Counted from the stretch's first letter, positions 48,851 to 61,050 are shown. The stretch is 64,000 nucleotides of DNA from Limanda limanda (GCF_963576545.1 NC_083649.1:8300406-8364405); one strand, 5' to 3'. Made by a program: numbers and translations. Notes: generated by a model from the letters alone, not told the origin.

Positions 48851-50546
48851 GTGAGAAAAGGTGGAGGTGAAGGTCCGGGCTCCCTTCTAGTTTTACATCA
48901 GTTCTAAGCTTTAATGGTTTAACTTCATTTAGTAAACTCGCCCGCTAAAGCACCAACTGGGAATTTAGGACTTTATGCACAATATGCATTTACAAATTTC
49001 TGTCTCTCCCAGTCCCGTCCTCCTCCTCCGCCTCCTCCTCCTGCTCCTTTCTGCATTTTATATTTACTCGGTGCTTTGTTTTCTTCCACACTCCGTACAA
49101 TCAACTGCTATATTTACCTTCCCTCCCCAGCCTCACTCTCCCTTTACCTCACTCTCTATTAGAGATGGCTGCCTCTTCTCACCTCTGCTCAGTCTTGCAA
49201 GTTTATTTTGGTCCTGTGCCTGTTAGCACAGCAACACACCGTCTTTGTCACCCTCATCCACTGCTCACTCTCTCTCTCTCCCTCCTTCCCTCTTACACTG
49301 GCCTAAATAATTCCCTTCCTGGTAATCTTTTATCTCCTCCTTTCTCTTTTGATCACTTTTCTCCTCTCCTGGTTGGTCAGTTTAATCTTCTTTCTCCTTC
49401 TCCTTCACTCTGTCTGTCTCTACTCCCGCGGACATTTAGGGGTTTTATTTTCAGCGGGGGGAAGCGTACGTTTTTGGCATTAGCCTTCTGTGCTATGGGG
49501 TTCATCTTCGCTGGGGTGCGAGGACTCAGCCTGAGAGGTTGCACGGGGGTTACTGCCACTGTGGAACTATAATTACTTCGGCTGTCAGTCAAACGGCAGC
49601 ACATCCACACACACACACAGACACACACAGACACACACAGACCAAGAGTACCCAAAGGAGAGTTATCCAGTGTGTAATGTAACTTTGTGTTAACATTTGT
49701 GCATGTATCTGCTTGAGTTTTTTTAAATATTGCCGTCTCTGCAGGGCAGTCTCTGTGACTCTCGTGTATCATTCTTTGGGTAACCAGAGGTCGTCCTTAG
49801 AGATTCCTGTCCGACGCGTGGTTGCATCGCTTGAGGAAACCGTCAGACATCAGACCAATGCTGAGCTAATTAGGGGGTCCGGCTGATATATGGAAGAACT
49901 TTCCTATAAGGCTGCGCAGGGATAGTTACAGCGTTAAACTAAATCTCTGTAGGCCAGGGGATGTAGTATTAAATTAATAGTGTGCAGTGGCTTCTTTGGG
50001 GGTATGAAGAAATATTTAATGAAAGTAAAATACTTAAACATCCAATTTTCAAGCATGTTGCATCAATGTCCTGTCACACATCAGATTGATCATTCGTCAC
50101 AGCAGAGTATTGAATTGGCAAAATGTCATTTCCATTTAGTTTGACGTGAAATAACACAATGACACCTGTCCCTGAATAAACCTGCAAAAGGAGCCAATGA
50201 CCGGATCTGTTTCCCTCCAGCTGTGACAAGTGCCTCAATTTTTATGTCATTTCACTTAAGAATAATTGTGCTCTCCGCTGGTTATGTTTGACTTGAAGGT
50301 GCCTGGTGTGGTGAAGGAGTTTTATCACAGGTTGTTGCATCGTCCTGGTCTCAGCTATTTCCGTTTAAGTCAAGTTTTTGACCTCATATATATCGAAGGA
50401 TGCCAATGACTTGAGTGTATTGAGCAGCGGTAACAGCACCGGCATTGTTTCGGGTGCGGTGAATGCAGCTAACACAGTACTGCTTGATGCTGAGAGAGGA
50501 GTGCAGTGTTAAATATTTCAGCTGATGTCCTCGCAGGCGTTGGTGA
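48851..50546. other. Non-coding stretch, no gene seen
   Basis: Pyrimidine-rich at 48990-49420, which produces Leu/Ser/Pro-rich frames (for example 49165-49572). AC-rich at 49605-49645. The block 50140-50300 is repeat-free and could be regulatory. Confidence 0.45.
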
Positions 50547-52864
50547 GAGGATACTGAGCAACTGAGGCTATTGATGTGGTTGTCAGCTGGAAGACGGATG
50601 AGGAGAGATCAAACCGAACCACAGTGGCCATAACAATAAGGCAATAACATTTCAGAGTCTTTGTTTTTCTCACTGTAACATTATTGTTCTCATTCAAAGT
50701 GTGAGTAATGTTTGGGTCTGAGCCGGAGCGATGGAAAAACTGAGAGTGTCCCAGAGAGGCTTGTAGTTTGGATCCCAGCTGACTCCTTACCGCAGTTACA
50801 CCAACAGGGACGAGCTCGACGTGGAAAAAGAAATCTTCTCGGCTGTTTTGCTCTAAAAACCTCTTTTCACGTGCGATTTCTTATCTTCTTTATCCAATCT
50901 TTACATTTCTACTCCGTGTTTCCTCTCCCTCTCTGACACTTAAAAGGCCGCTACCAGAATATATACCTTTGTTCAACTTGGGGGGGATTTAAATCCAGTA
51001 ATGGGCACAAATCTGATCTATGAAGAATGAGTCTGTTCCGCCTCTGCCTGCCTCTTTTCTGTCTCATTCTCTACAACAAGGTGGATTCCGTCTCAAATAG
51101 CGACGCACAAAGCCGAGAGAGGCAACAGATGTTTGTCTGGCTATTATTTCCAGCTCTCTCCATGTCGAAATATGCTCAGTGCTCTGTTTTGATGTGTACA
51201 ATGAACCTACTAGAGCTGCACCGCGGGGGGTCTGTGCAACACTGGGAGTGGCGCGGTGGGGAAGGCGGCTTAGGAGCTTTTGGACAGTCTGCACAGCTGT
51301 TCTAGACAAAACAACATGGAGCTGCACCGGTCTATAACCTGCACGCTGCCAAACACTGCGAAACATGCAGCGCTGCTTTGTCACAACACTGCAACTGTTC
51401 GACTGACATAAAGAATAGGGAAATAAATAAGTGAATAAAACTTGACAGAATTCAAACTCTTCTGTCTCAGTATCAGTTGCTGAGGTTACACTGCAGTTGT
51501 TTCACAGTTGCAAAGAGTGAAGTCGATAATTAATTATCTTATATAATTGTGTTAAAACTGTCTCTTGCTGAATGATGCAATCTGTGTTTCACAAGTTTTG
51601 ATTCATCCATTGCTGGATGGGTAATGACATTGTTGTGGTTTACAGATTAAAATGCTTAAACAGGTGCTAAATATTGCACCTCAGGGTGTCTCTCCACCTT
51701 TTCACAGCTTCCTGCTTTACACGCTTGTAAACCTATGGGTGTTTGCTTCGTCACTTCAGTCTCAGCCCCTCTACTTCCTCACTGCTTTACATTCCTTGTC
51801 CTCTAATCTTGTGAAGTAGAGAGAAGAGCGAACGTCTCCAGGAGATTTGAGAAACCCATAAAGTAAAGCGGCTCTCTTCTAAAGGCAGCTAAGAAGCTCA
51901 GGGGAGGACGGCAGTCGTCTTCCTCTTCCAGAACATGTGCCTCAGAGCAGTGACATGGTGTCACAGGGAGAGAGGAGCACAGAGCACATGAGGAGAAAAG
52001 GAATATGGAAAGAGATGGAGACAGACAGAGAGAGAGAGAGAGAACTTGGTCAACTTGTCATCCATAATAGATTGTCTGTTATTCATTCAGGCCCATCCCA
52101 CCTTGAAGGCTGAAAACCTGCTGTGCTGTAAGAGCTCAGATGTGAGGTTTAAAAAATAAATGAAAATATTTGTATCAATATTTCATTAAAATGTTTTTGA
52201 AGCCATTTCAAGAAGGCACAAAATGTAAATATTGTAGATATTTTATCTGCAGCATTTTTCACAATTCACATCACAAAGACAAATTAGCTTGAATCAATCA
52301 CTATCACAACTTTAAATGAGGAGGGACACATTTTCTAGTAGAACAGATAATTATTTTGATAAGAGCATTGAATCAGATAAATGTTTTAGTTAAAAACGTC
52401 AGCAATTTAAGTGATTATAAGAAAATAAACTTGTTTTTATGGCCTAAAATTTTGGAAAAGATCCCAGACAAGGAAAGTACTGCAGCAGCGCAGTACTTAA
52501 GCAGGAAAGTACTGTGATAACTGACTAGATACGTGTGAACACTTTGTTTTTCACAGTAATTAGAGTATCTGAGTTGGTTTAAACATATTTTCTGATTTCT
52601 TGGCCTCGGACTGACAGAGTAATCTGGTTTCTTTGGTGCATGTAGATGTAGTCAGTGGGTAGAAGTCAGTCCTGTCAGTGGGTGTGATTCAGTGCTCTGC
52701 GGAGTCAGTTTGAATAGATGCCCCAGAGTTCACCTCTTCTATTCTGTCAGGTAGTTTTCATTCAAACCGTTTTCATTCTTATTTACACCTCAGCCTTCGG
52801 GTGATTGCAGTTTATTCGAGCAAAGGTTTACGAAACAGAAATGGAATTGTGGGATTACTGACAC
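50547..52864 (+). repeat. Local segmental duplication, copy A (uninterrupted)
   Basis: Same-orientation homologue of the sequence starting at 55728. Three sub-blocks align: 50547-51336 with 55728-56519; 51337-52072 with about 57241-57926; and 52073-52864 with 57927-58212 plus about 61830-62317. In the 279-bp stretch at 51027-51305 I count 9 mismatches and no gaps to copy B. Copy A lacks about 720 bp (56520-57240) and the 3.6-kb TRIM-bearing block of copy B. No known gene or transposon is recognised inside it. Confidence 0.95.
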
Positions 52865-55206
52865 TCATCTTAAGATGTTGACCATATGACCAGATGACAC
52901 TTGGAGTGTTTAATCAGGATTTGTCTTATTCCCCCCCCTCATAAGACGCTCTATATGGGAAGGTCTGAACCCAGTAATGTCACTCACATGCAGAACAACA
53001 CTTCTGCAGCGAGGAGGTGGTCTCTACCTCGCCCTTCAAGAAACGCTGGAGTGGTTTGTTTGTGTTGGGAATGTGATCAAACTCTGACCCAACAACAAAG
53101 TGAACAGGTTTGAGCTGAGTGGCTCCTGCACCCTGGCGTGCTTTGCTTCCCCGGACGCAGCGGAGCAAGCAGACTCCAGCAGCACGCGTGAAACAGTATA
53201 GTATTCAATCGGGTAATATATTCCAGTCATTTCCTCAAAGTGCACTCAGCATTCTGCTAGTTCTGCTTTATTGCTCCGAAAATTGCAGAGGTCCTGAACA
53301 AAAGACAACTCTGCCTTTGCTCCATGTTAAATTGCAAAGCAGCATCTCCCTCACACACAAAAAACTCCCTTTGTGCATAACAAACATCTTCCCGGATTTA
53401 CTTACTTGCTCCAGCAGCGTCTGACCAATGAGCAGAGCGCATGGGTTCGCAGTGATGCGTTTTGCTTAGCTTGGATTTATCTGTGCGAGAAAGAAAGTAA
53501 ACCATTGCAAAAAAAAAACAACAACACTCAAAGTTTAAAAAGTCAACAACTGGTTTGGACCAGAGCAAACAAAACCACGGGTGTGAAACATCCCTAAAAA
53601 CACGACAAACAGCTTAACCGCTGGAGACCGAGTGAGAAACAAGAGAAAACACTCTCTCTGCTCCTGCACTCACGTCGGACTCATTCTTAGCACAGAAGTG
53701 GTCGCAGGAAAGTTGCTGTTGAATTTGAAGCTGTGGGGGGGGGGGGTCGTCTGGTCGATCTGTACCAAAGCAGATTGTTTTCTACGTGGCAGTTTGGTCT
53801 TAACATTTTCAGCCCCGGTCATTCTCGCCTTTTTTCGCTTCATGTGGGAGTTTAAATTAAACTTTCTTCTGTTCTTTTAGTTTGAAGAATTTTCTATTGG
53901 TAATATTCCAGCTTTTATAACGATGAACTTGGCAACAAAGTGAGCACAGCAGACATGTCGGTGATAAATCTTCATAACAGCAAAACTCTAGAAATAAAGT
54001 CTTCCGTACAGGTTGCTGTTTTTTCTACCAAGTAAGTTTGAATAACTAAACTTTTTAAGAAAGGGACTCCGCATTTTAAAGTCTGAGCAGCTTGTTCAAC
54101 ACAACCAACAGACTTAACTTGAACTTCCACTAAGAGAAAGCAAAGACGCTACTGGAGACACTTTATAATGGCTGCTTTGTCATGCCCCTTCCAGTGTGGC
54201 CATTGAAACCAGTTCTAAACACGTCCTGGCAACACCTGCTTTATCCCGCTCTCTGTTGTTTATGTGCAGAGCAACAGCAGGAGGCTTGACATGCACAGCA
54301 ACAATAATTAAGGAGGAGAAATAGAAATTATGGTGCAAATTAGAGTTTTTATCAACTGTAATTATACTTTCAAATGATTGTGATGCATTGTTGGTAATTA
54401 CGGAGTTGTTGAATGTTGTGAGGGCCCAAGGTCTTATGGGATGCGATCCAAATACCAGGTGAACACAGCAGGGGGCTTGTGCACTGACCTGGCAGTGTGT
54501 GTGTGTCTGTGTGTGTGTGTGTGTGTTCTTGGTTGTAACCGCCATGATGTATTTGTGAGGGGCAACCAGACAGAGAGTGACAATGCAGTGCACTTCAGGT
54601 AACAAATCCATGTGCAGTGAATACATGGAGCAGAGAAATGTTCAGAGTTAAAGAAGTGGACAAAATGCCTTCAAAATCCAATTTCCCAAACCTGCTCCAC
54701 ATTCAGCAGGGAGCGCCTTTTCCCTTCAATGCAGCATAACTCAGTTATTTTTAAAAGCACATTCAGCTGGCCGTCCCTTTTAGTACTTTATTTATTCTAT
54801 TTCTGTCTCTCGGTACATGCGTCATACATGTAAATGGCAGATGTCAGATGAAATACACATTCAAATATTAATATGACGACCGATGTGTTGGTGTACAGGT
54901 TTTACCGTGAGTCTTTTACATGCACATGGAGGAAATTATTCATGTCTGCTCCGGAATCTGTGTTTCCACGAGAATACATGTCTGATAGTTTCTGTGTCTG
55001 ACTCGATGCATGTTAATAAAGGTATTTCTTCAAGTGTGTGTGTGTGTGTGTGTATGTGTGTTCCCCTATTCTCAGCTCTGCAAGTGCTCATTTATGGTTT
55101 CCAAACGTTTGTTTTTTTAATCTACTTCACTTCAAAGCGGCACATGGAGAGCTGGGGGCCTTCTACCATATGGGCTCTAATTGAAGAAAGATAGATAAAC
55201 AGATAA

Positions 55207-55209
<3 letters not shown>

Positions 55210-55253
<44 letters not shown>
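55210..55253. repeat. (GA)n microsatellite
   Basis: About 22 GA units; frames across it encode Ser-Leu or Arg-Glu repeats. Confidence 0.96.
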
Positions 55254-55256
<3 letters not shown>

Positions 55257-55267
55257 TGGGGTTTGAG

Positions 55268-55302
<35 letters not shown>

Positions 55303-55424
55303 GTTTGTGCGTTTGTGTGTGTGTGTGTGTGTGTGTGGTGGGGGTTGGGGGAAGTGCTGGCATACAGTTTACCTCAGTTCAGTGGGACACTTAACCATCA
55401 TGAAAAACCCTGCAGCAGAGAATA

Positions 55425-55426
<2 letters not shown>

Positions 55427-55497
<71 letters not shown>
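55427..55497. repeat. (GT)n microsatellite
   Basis: About 35 uninterrupted GT units. A CA-rich patch follows at 55541-55575 in inverted orientation. Confidence 0.97.
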
Positions 55498-55727
55498 TTG
55501 TTTTTAAGGCTGCCAGTAGAGAGAAGTGTTTGTTTAAATGCACACACACAGACACACACACAGACATACACAGACGTACAGTGTGCTGCTGGCGTTGCCC
55601 ACCAGTCCTCTGCTAGTTGGCGGGAGATAATGTCAACGAGCTTTCTGTCTCTTTCCATCTCTGTCCCTCTCACAACACTCAAAACACACACGTACACAAA
55701 CATCTACATCAGCTTTCGTTCTGTTCC

Positions 55728-56687
55728 GAGGATACTGAGCAACTGAGGCTATTGATGTGGTTAGCAGCTGGAAGACGGATGAGGAGAGATCAAACCGAAC
55801 CTCAGTGGCCATAACAATAAGGCAATAACATTTCAGAGTCTTTGTTTTTCTCACTGTAACATTATTGTTCTCATTCAAAGTGTGAGTAATGTTTGGGTCT
55901 GAGCCGGAGCGATGGAAAAACTGAGAGTGTCCCAGAGAGGCTTGTAGTTTGGATCCCAGCTGACTCCTTACAGCAGTTACACCAACAGGGACGAGCTCGA
56001 CGTGGAAAAAGAAATCTTCTCGGCTGTTTTTATTTTTTAAAACCTCCTTTTACCTGCGATTTCTTATCATCTTTATCTAATCTTTAATTTTCTACACCGT
56101 GTTTCCTCTCCCTCTCTGACACTTAAAAGGCTGCTACCAGAATATATACCTTTGTTCAACTTGGGGGGGATTTAAATCCAGTAATGGGCACAAATCTGAT
56201 CTATGAAGAATGAGTCTGTTCCACCTCTGCCTGCCTCTTTTCTGTCTCTGTCTCGACAACAAGGTGGATTCCATCTCAAATACCGACGCACAAAGCCGAG
56301 AGAGGCAACAGATGTTTGCCTGGCTATTATTTCCAGCTCTCTCCATGTCGAAATATGCTCAGTGCTCTGTTTTGATGTGTACAATGAACCTACTAGAGCT
56401 GCACCGCGGGGGGTCTGTACAGCACTGGGAGTGGCGCGGTGGGGAAGGCGGCTTAGGAGCTTTTGGACAGTCTGCACAGCTGTTCTAGACAAAACAACAT
56501 GGAGCTGCACCGGTCTATATGTGAAGTGTGGAAATGTCTGGATTCTGAGATGCGATACGGAAATGGACGACTCTGCATCGGTGCAGAGAGAGAGCGTAAT
56601 CGATTCATGTTTACCATTACGTTCTTTGTTCGAGTGATTTTCCACTTCAGCTTCAGGAGTGAAGGGACGGATGCTCTTTAAAAGTTG

Positions 56688-56719
<32 letters not shown>

Positions 56720-58212
56720 CACACACGCACACACACTCCTGCAGACAGAAGTTCTCCCTGCAGATTATGATTCAACGCTGGGTTTAAACTTCTTCCAGGA
56801 ACATAAATATGAATTCAGGAGGATTCAAAAAAAAAAATCAGCTCTAAGTGTGATGATTAGAAAGCATCAGAGGAGCAGAGTCACTTGTTGACCAGCGGAG
56901 TCATTCACCTCAGTACACTGATGCTGCTAAGGGGGGCTAGGGGGGGCCACCTTGATTCAATAAAGGCTATAATCAGTTTGTTCTTTGAAGCCTTAGGTGC
57001 CCCCAAGTCTTAAGTGAATGAATGTGAAATCAGTGTGGAGAGCACTGATCACTGTGATAGACTTACTGTTGTAGTCAGATTTTTGAATTGAAAACTTTGT
57101 TTTGTAATTTAAGCATGATTCCAAAAATCGACAATACTTATAATACTATAGATATTATTATAGTTCTTTCTAAAGCACTTTCTAAATACAAAACAGAGTT
57201 CATATTTGTCTGACAGCAGCCAATAATAGAGAGAATTGTCGTCTCCTGCCCGCTGACAAACACGGTGACACATGCAGCGCTGCTCCGTCACTACACTGCA
57301 ACTGTTCGACTGACAATAAGGGGGTGAAGAAATAAAAGTTACATTGCAGTTGTTTCACAGTTGCAAAGAGTGAAGTCGATAATTAATTACCTTTTATAAT
57401 TTTGTTAAAACTGCCACTGGCTGAATGATTCACTCTGTGTTTCACAAGCTTTGATCCATCCATCGCTGGATGGGTAATGACATTGTTGAGCTTTACAGAA
57501 CAAAGTGCATAAACAGGTGCCAAATATTGCACCCCAGGGTGTCTCTCCACCTTTACCTGCTTCCTGTTTTACACGCTTGTAAATCTATGGGTGTTTGCTT
57601 CGTCACTTCAGTCTGAGCCCCTCCACTTCCTCACTGCTATACATTCCTTGTCCTCTAATCTTGTGAAGTAGAGAGAAGAGCGAACGTCTCCAGGAGATTT
57701 GAGAAACCCATAAAGTAAAGCGGCTCTCTTCCAAAGGCAGCTAAGAAGCTCAGGGGAGGACGGCAGTCGTCTTCCTCTTCCAGAACATGTGCCTCAGAGC
57801 AGTGACATGGTGTCACAGGGAGAGAGGAGCACGGAGCACATGAGGAGAAAAGGAATATGGAAAGAGATGGAGACAGACAGAGAGAGAGAGAGAGAGAACT
57901 TGGTCAACTTGTCATCCATAATAGATGATGGACAGCTCTGCCACTTCGAGTGTATTGCCTTGCACAACAGACACCTCAAGATGATGACAAGATGTTAGGT
58001 TTAAAAAAATTAATGAATGTAATGAGCTGTCGTGCCGCCTTTAATGACAAATGACAAAAGAGAGTCATAGACATAGACAAATATTTAAAACAGTAAATAT
58101 TTCTATCAATATTTCATTAAAAACGTTTTTCAACATGATAAAGAACCTAACGGAAAATAGTGTAGATATTTTGACTGGAGCATTTTTTTTACAATTCACA
58201 TTACAAAGACAA
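55728..58212 (+). repeat. Local segmental duplication, copy B, left part
   Basis: Homologous to copy A, with an extra segment at about 56520-57240 that holds an AC array (56688-56736). The homology stops at 58212 after AAAGACAA, where the TRIM-bearing block begins. Copy A continues past the same AAAGACAA (ending 52282). Confidence 0.95.
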
Positions 58213-58237
58213 CTAGGGCTACGTTGTAGCACTAACG

Positions 58238-58875
58238 GGCCCGAGCACACGGTCGGTGGAGAGAGAGCTTCGATGACCAAGCGCTCGTCTCCGCGCTGCA
58301 TGCGTTTGCTCACTGCGGCAAGGATAAACACTTCACTTCCTGTAGCCATTAGGTGGCGCTGTGATTTTAAGTCATGGTGTTTTTGTAGATGTCATCAGGT
58401 CGCGACTCTTGTCTTACATGCCTAGGTTGGACTTGATTGACGCCAGGCCACGGTCACACCTGGTGATGAAATCAAATACTCAGGCAGTTTATATCACCAT
58501 CTTGTTTAGATGACATTCCCAGAAGTTGAAGTTGATGTGATGGCGGGCTTCCTGTTTGGTTTAGCATATCTATTCAGGAGACTTATTTCTTTGTCATTAA
58601 AAGAAACATGTCCCTATCGATTTTTGTAGATGTAGGCCAATCGTAGTGCCGGGGCTGCCCTTTAGTGGGCGCTTGTCAGTTATTTTCCCATGTCCATTCC
58701 TTAAAACCATCTGAATGTCTTCAGGGGGGGGCTGTTAATACACACATGTAGTTTGAGGGAAGTTGAACCTCGACAACCGTAGTTACAGCAATTTCGCCCT
58801 GAAAAAGCCCCAAAATGGAAATGCAAATCCCTCGAAATACAACCGGGCCTCCACCGCTCGGTGCTCGGGTTCTTT
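58238..58875 (+). mobile_element. Teleost repeat with GGGCCCGAGCAC / GTGCTCGGG ends, left copy
   Basis: Starts GGGCCCGAGCACACGGTCGG and ends CCACCGCTCGGTGCTCGGGT, which form imperfect terminal inverted repeats of about 22 bp. Internal words (CATTAGGTGGCGCTGTGATT, GATGGCGGGCTTCCTGTTTG, CCCATGTCCATTCCTTAAAA, AAAAAGCCCCAAAATGG) are shared in order with the right-hand copy at 61430-61812. GTGCTCGGGCCC-ended elements of this sort are common in fish genomes; I cannot name the family. It sits at the left edge of the TRIM-bearing block. Confidence 0.65.
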
Positions 58876-59088
58876 CAAATACATTCATGTCAGTGTAATT
58901 ATAGATTTCTGTCTTTACAAAGTGAGAAGTCAATGTGTGTGATTAAGGAAGGTCAGTGTTTGATTGACAGCTGATCTCTTTGCGGAGCAGAAACGTCACA
59001 GCGACGAACTTTGATCAACAAACATGGAGACAAAAGAAGTTAAAGATTTACACACAGAATCTAAATCACTGCTTTTAATGACTCGAGT

Positions 59089-60974
59089 CTATTTGAGTTT
59101 ACACAACAAAGCTGTGGATCCAGGATAATAAACCGTAACTCCAACATAGAGAGGCTGAGTGAATGTGGTCTGGACTCTGTGGAGGAGAGTCATGGTGCTA
59201 GAGACGCTGTAGAAGGACAGAACACCTGCTCGGTGATCCAGGTACACTCCTACTCTGGAGGGCACATGATTTGACACTAAAATCAAGATACTGTTGTGAA
59301 CAACCATACTGTATCTACCCCTACAATATAATGACCAAGATTTATCACTGAATCCAAATATACTGTTATCTGGGTCTCCTGCTCCTCTTCTGATATTCTT
59401 GTATGTGACTGATACACCAACTGATCCTTCCTCCTCCTCCTTCACCACCTCCTCCTTCACCACCTCCACCTCCTCCTCCTCCTCCTCCTCCTCCTCCTCC
59501 TCCTCCTCCTCCTCCTCCTCCTCCTCCTCCTCCTCCTCCTCCTCCTCCTCCTCCTCCTCCTCCTCCTCATCCTCCTCCTCCTCATCCTCCTCCTCCTCAT
59601 CCTCCTCATCCTCCTCATCCTCCTCCTCCCTCCTCCCCCCCCCCACCTCCACCTCCACCTCCCAGTAACATCGTCCAGTCAGACTCTCTCTACTCAGGAC
59701 CTGAGACATACCAATGAATCTGTCTGGGTGATCAGAATAAGACTGATATTCACTCATAAATGTTACTTTTCTGTTTCCCTCAGATAATAATACACATCTC
59801 TCTGCTGTGTTTGGATCCAGTGTGATTTCCTGTGAATATTTTAAGAAGTCAGTTCTGGTCTTTGGCTCTGGTTGTCGCAGTAAAACATCCACTTGAGACA
59901 CAATCTGTAAAATCTTTGTCTCTGTCTCACTCAGAATGTCTTGTAGTCGACCTCTGACCTGTGACACAGCTGCTGTCACGTCCTCAAAGTTCCTCAGAGG
60001 ATGGATCCTGATGCTGGATGAGTGTGTAGATCCACTGAGTGGTGACAGTGAGGGGTAGTTGTGTAGAAACTGGTTGTGATCCTTTGTGTCTGAGAGCTGC
60101 TTCAGTTCATGGTCTTTCCTCGTCAGCTCTCCATCTCCAGTCTCTCCTGAAGCTCTCTGACTCGACTCACTTCAGTTTCCTGCTGGGATCTGATCTGCTG
60201 CTCCACATCAGAGCTTCTTTTCTCCAGCAGACGGATCAGCTCAGTGAAGATCTCCTCACTGTCCTCCACTGCTTTATCAGCAGAGCCATTGACGGCCTCC
60301 TCCTCCTGTTGAAGCAGCTTCACGTCTTTCTCTGTGTCCTGGACTCTCTGCTGGATTGTTTGTCTCCTCAGCACGAGCTCTCTCTGCCTCTCAGTCCTTT
60401 CTGCTGCAGCTGACACTGTGTCGTGGCCTTTATGTTCCTCCACAGAGCAGAGATAACAGATACACTGCTGATCAGTGCGGCAGAACATCTTCATCACCTC
60501 GTCGTGACGAGAGCAGATGTTCTCCTGGAGCTTCTCCGAGGGCTCCACCAGCTTGTGCTTCTTCAATGGAGCTGACTGAAGATGAGGCTGGAGGTGTTTT
60601 TCACAATAAGAGGCCAAACAAACCGAACAGGACTTGAGAGCTTTCCGTTTTCTCCCAGAGCAGACATCAAATGCAATATCTTCAGGTCCAGCATAGCAGT
60701 GATCAGCAGGAGCAGCTTGGAGTCCAGTCTTCTTCAGCTCCTCCAGTGAATCAGCTAACATGGTGTTTTTCCCCAGGACAGGCCTCGGTGTGAAGGTCTG
60801 TCTACACTGAGGGCAGCTGTAGCTTCCTCTCTCCTCCTCTTTGTCCCAGTGGGTATTAATACAGCTCTTACAGTAGCTGTGTCCACAGACAGTAGTCACC
60901 GGATCCTTCAGTAGATCCACACAGATCGAACAGGAGAATCTTTCTCTGTCCAGTTGATTTTCTTGCTGCTCCAT
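59089..60974 (-). pseudogene. TRIM-family (RING, B-box, coiled-coil, B30.2) gene, frameshifted
   Basis: Single-exon teleost TRIM16/TRIM25-like E3 ubiquitin ligase, a family linked to innate immunity. The start is ATG at 60974. The RING is C3HC4 (C15, C18, C30, H32, C35, C38, C54, C57). A B-box1-like cluster (C105-H140) is followed by B-box2 (C154, H157, C165, D168, C173, C176, H181, H184) and a coiled coil to about residue 280. There the frame stops (LEMES, TGA), but the next register resumes at about 60130 with ELTRKDHELKQLSDTKDH, the expected family sequence, and runs through PRY (ITLDPNTAE) and SPRY (GRCYWEVE, SWSLYC, VGVYLDHRAGVLSFYS) to the stop at 59089. Relatives usually read E-I-T-E-L here, so I infer loss of about 7 bp between short GAG repeats. 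The B30.2 domain also carries an acidic run of about 75 residues. The frame without its B30.2 could still encode a truncated RING/B-box/coiled-coil protein. A sequencing error at one site is the alternative. Confidence 0.9.
59428..59655 (-). repeat. (TCC)n microsatellite inside the TRIM B30.2 domain
   Basis: Pure (TCC)n at 59469-59568 (about 33 triplets), flanked by TCC/TCA mixtures and a C run at about 59635-59644. On the coding (minus) strand it is (GGA)n, read as Glu with scattered Asp from GAT codons. It lies directly after the GRCYWEVE strand of the SPRY domain and before SVTYKNI, where relatives have only a short loop. The GAT-interrupted part suggests repeated duplication of longer units before the pure expansion. 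Confidence 0.95.
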
Positions 60975-61006
60975 TTCAGCTGCTGCCAGAGACTGTAGAA
61001 CAGATT

Positions 61007-61015
61007 CACTTCCTC
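61007..61015 (-). promoter_or_regulatory. ETS/PU.1-like site upstream of the TRIM start
   Basis: GAGGAAGTG on the TRIM strand, about 35 bp upstream of the ATG, matches the GAGGAAGT core bound by PU.1-type ETS factors. It may lie in the 5' leader. Single-motif evidence only. Confidence 0.25.
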
Positions 61016-61050
61016 CGAACAGAAACAGATCTCTGCTGCTCCCTCTCTCG

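Larger units (their letters stand above)
52865..55727. other. Single-copy spacer between duplication copies; no gene seen
   Basis: Contains poly-G at about 53736-53746, a GT array at 54494-54526, an (AG)n array at 55210-55253, a GT array at 55267-55337 and a pure 70-bp GT array at 55428-55497. The 148-codon frame at 54180-54626 has no domain. Confidence 0.5.

Noticed and set aside
52507..52526. Match of about 17 nt to mature miR-101 (AGTACTGTGATAACTGA)
   Set aside because: The opposite arm of a miR-101 hairpin is absent upstream, and the paralogous position in copy B reads AGTACTGCGATTACTGA, so there is no precursor.
54180..54626. 148-codon minus-strand frame
   Set aside because: Includes a Thr-His stretch from a GT array and has no recognisable domain.
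56172..56732. 186-codon minus-strand frame partly shared with 51064-51384
   Set aside because: Shared only because the DNA is duplicated. It begins in an AC microsatellite and the two copies do not share start or stop.
59399..59668. 89-codon poly-serine frame on the plus strand
   Set aside because: It is the antisense of the (GGA)n tract in the TRIM B30.2 region.
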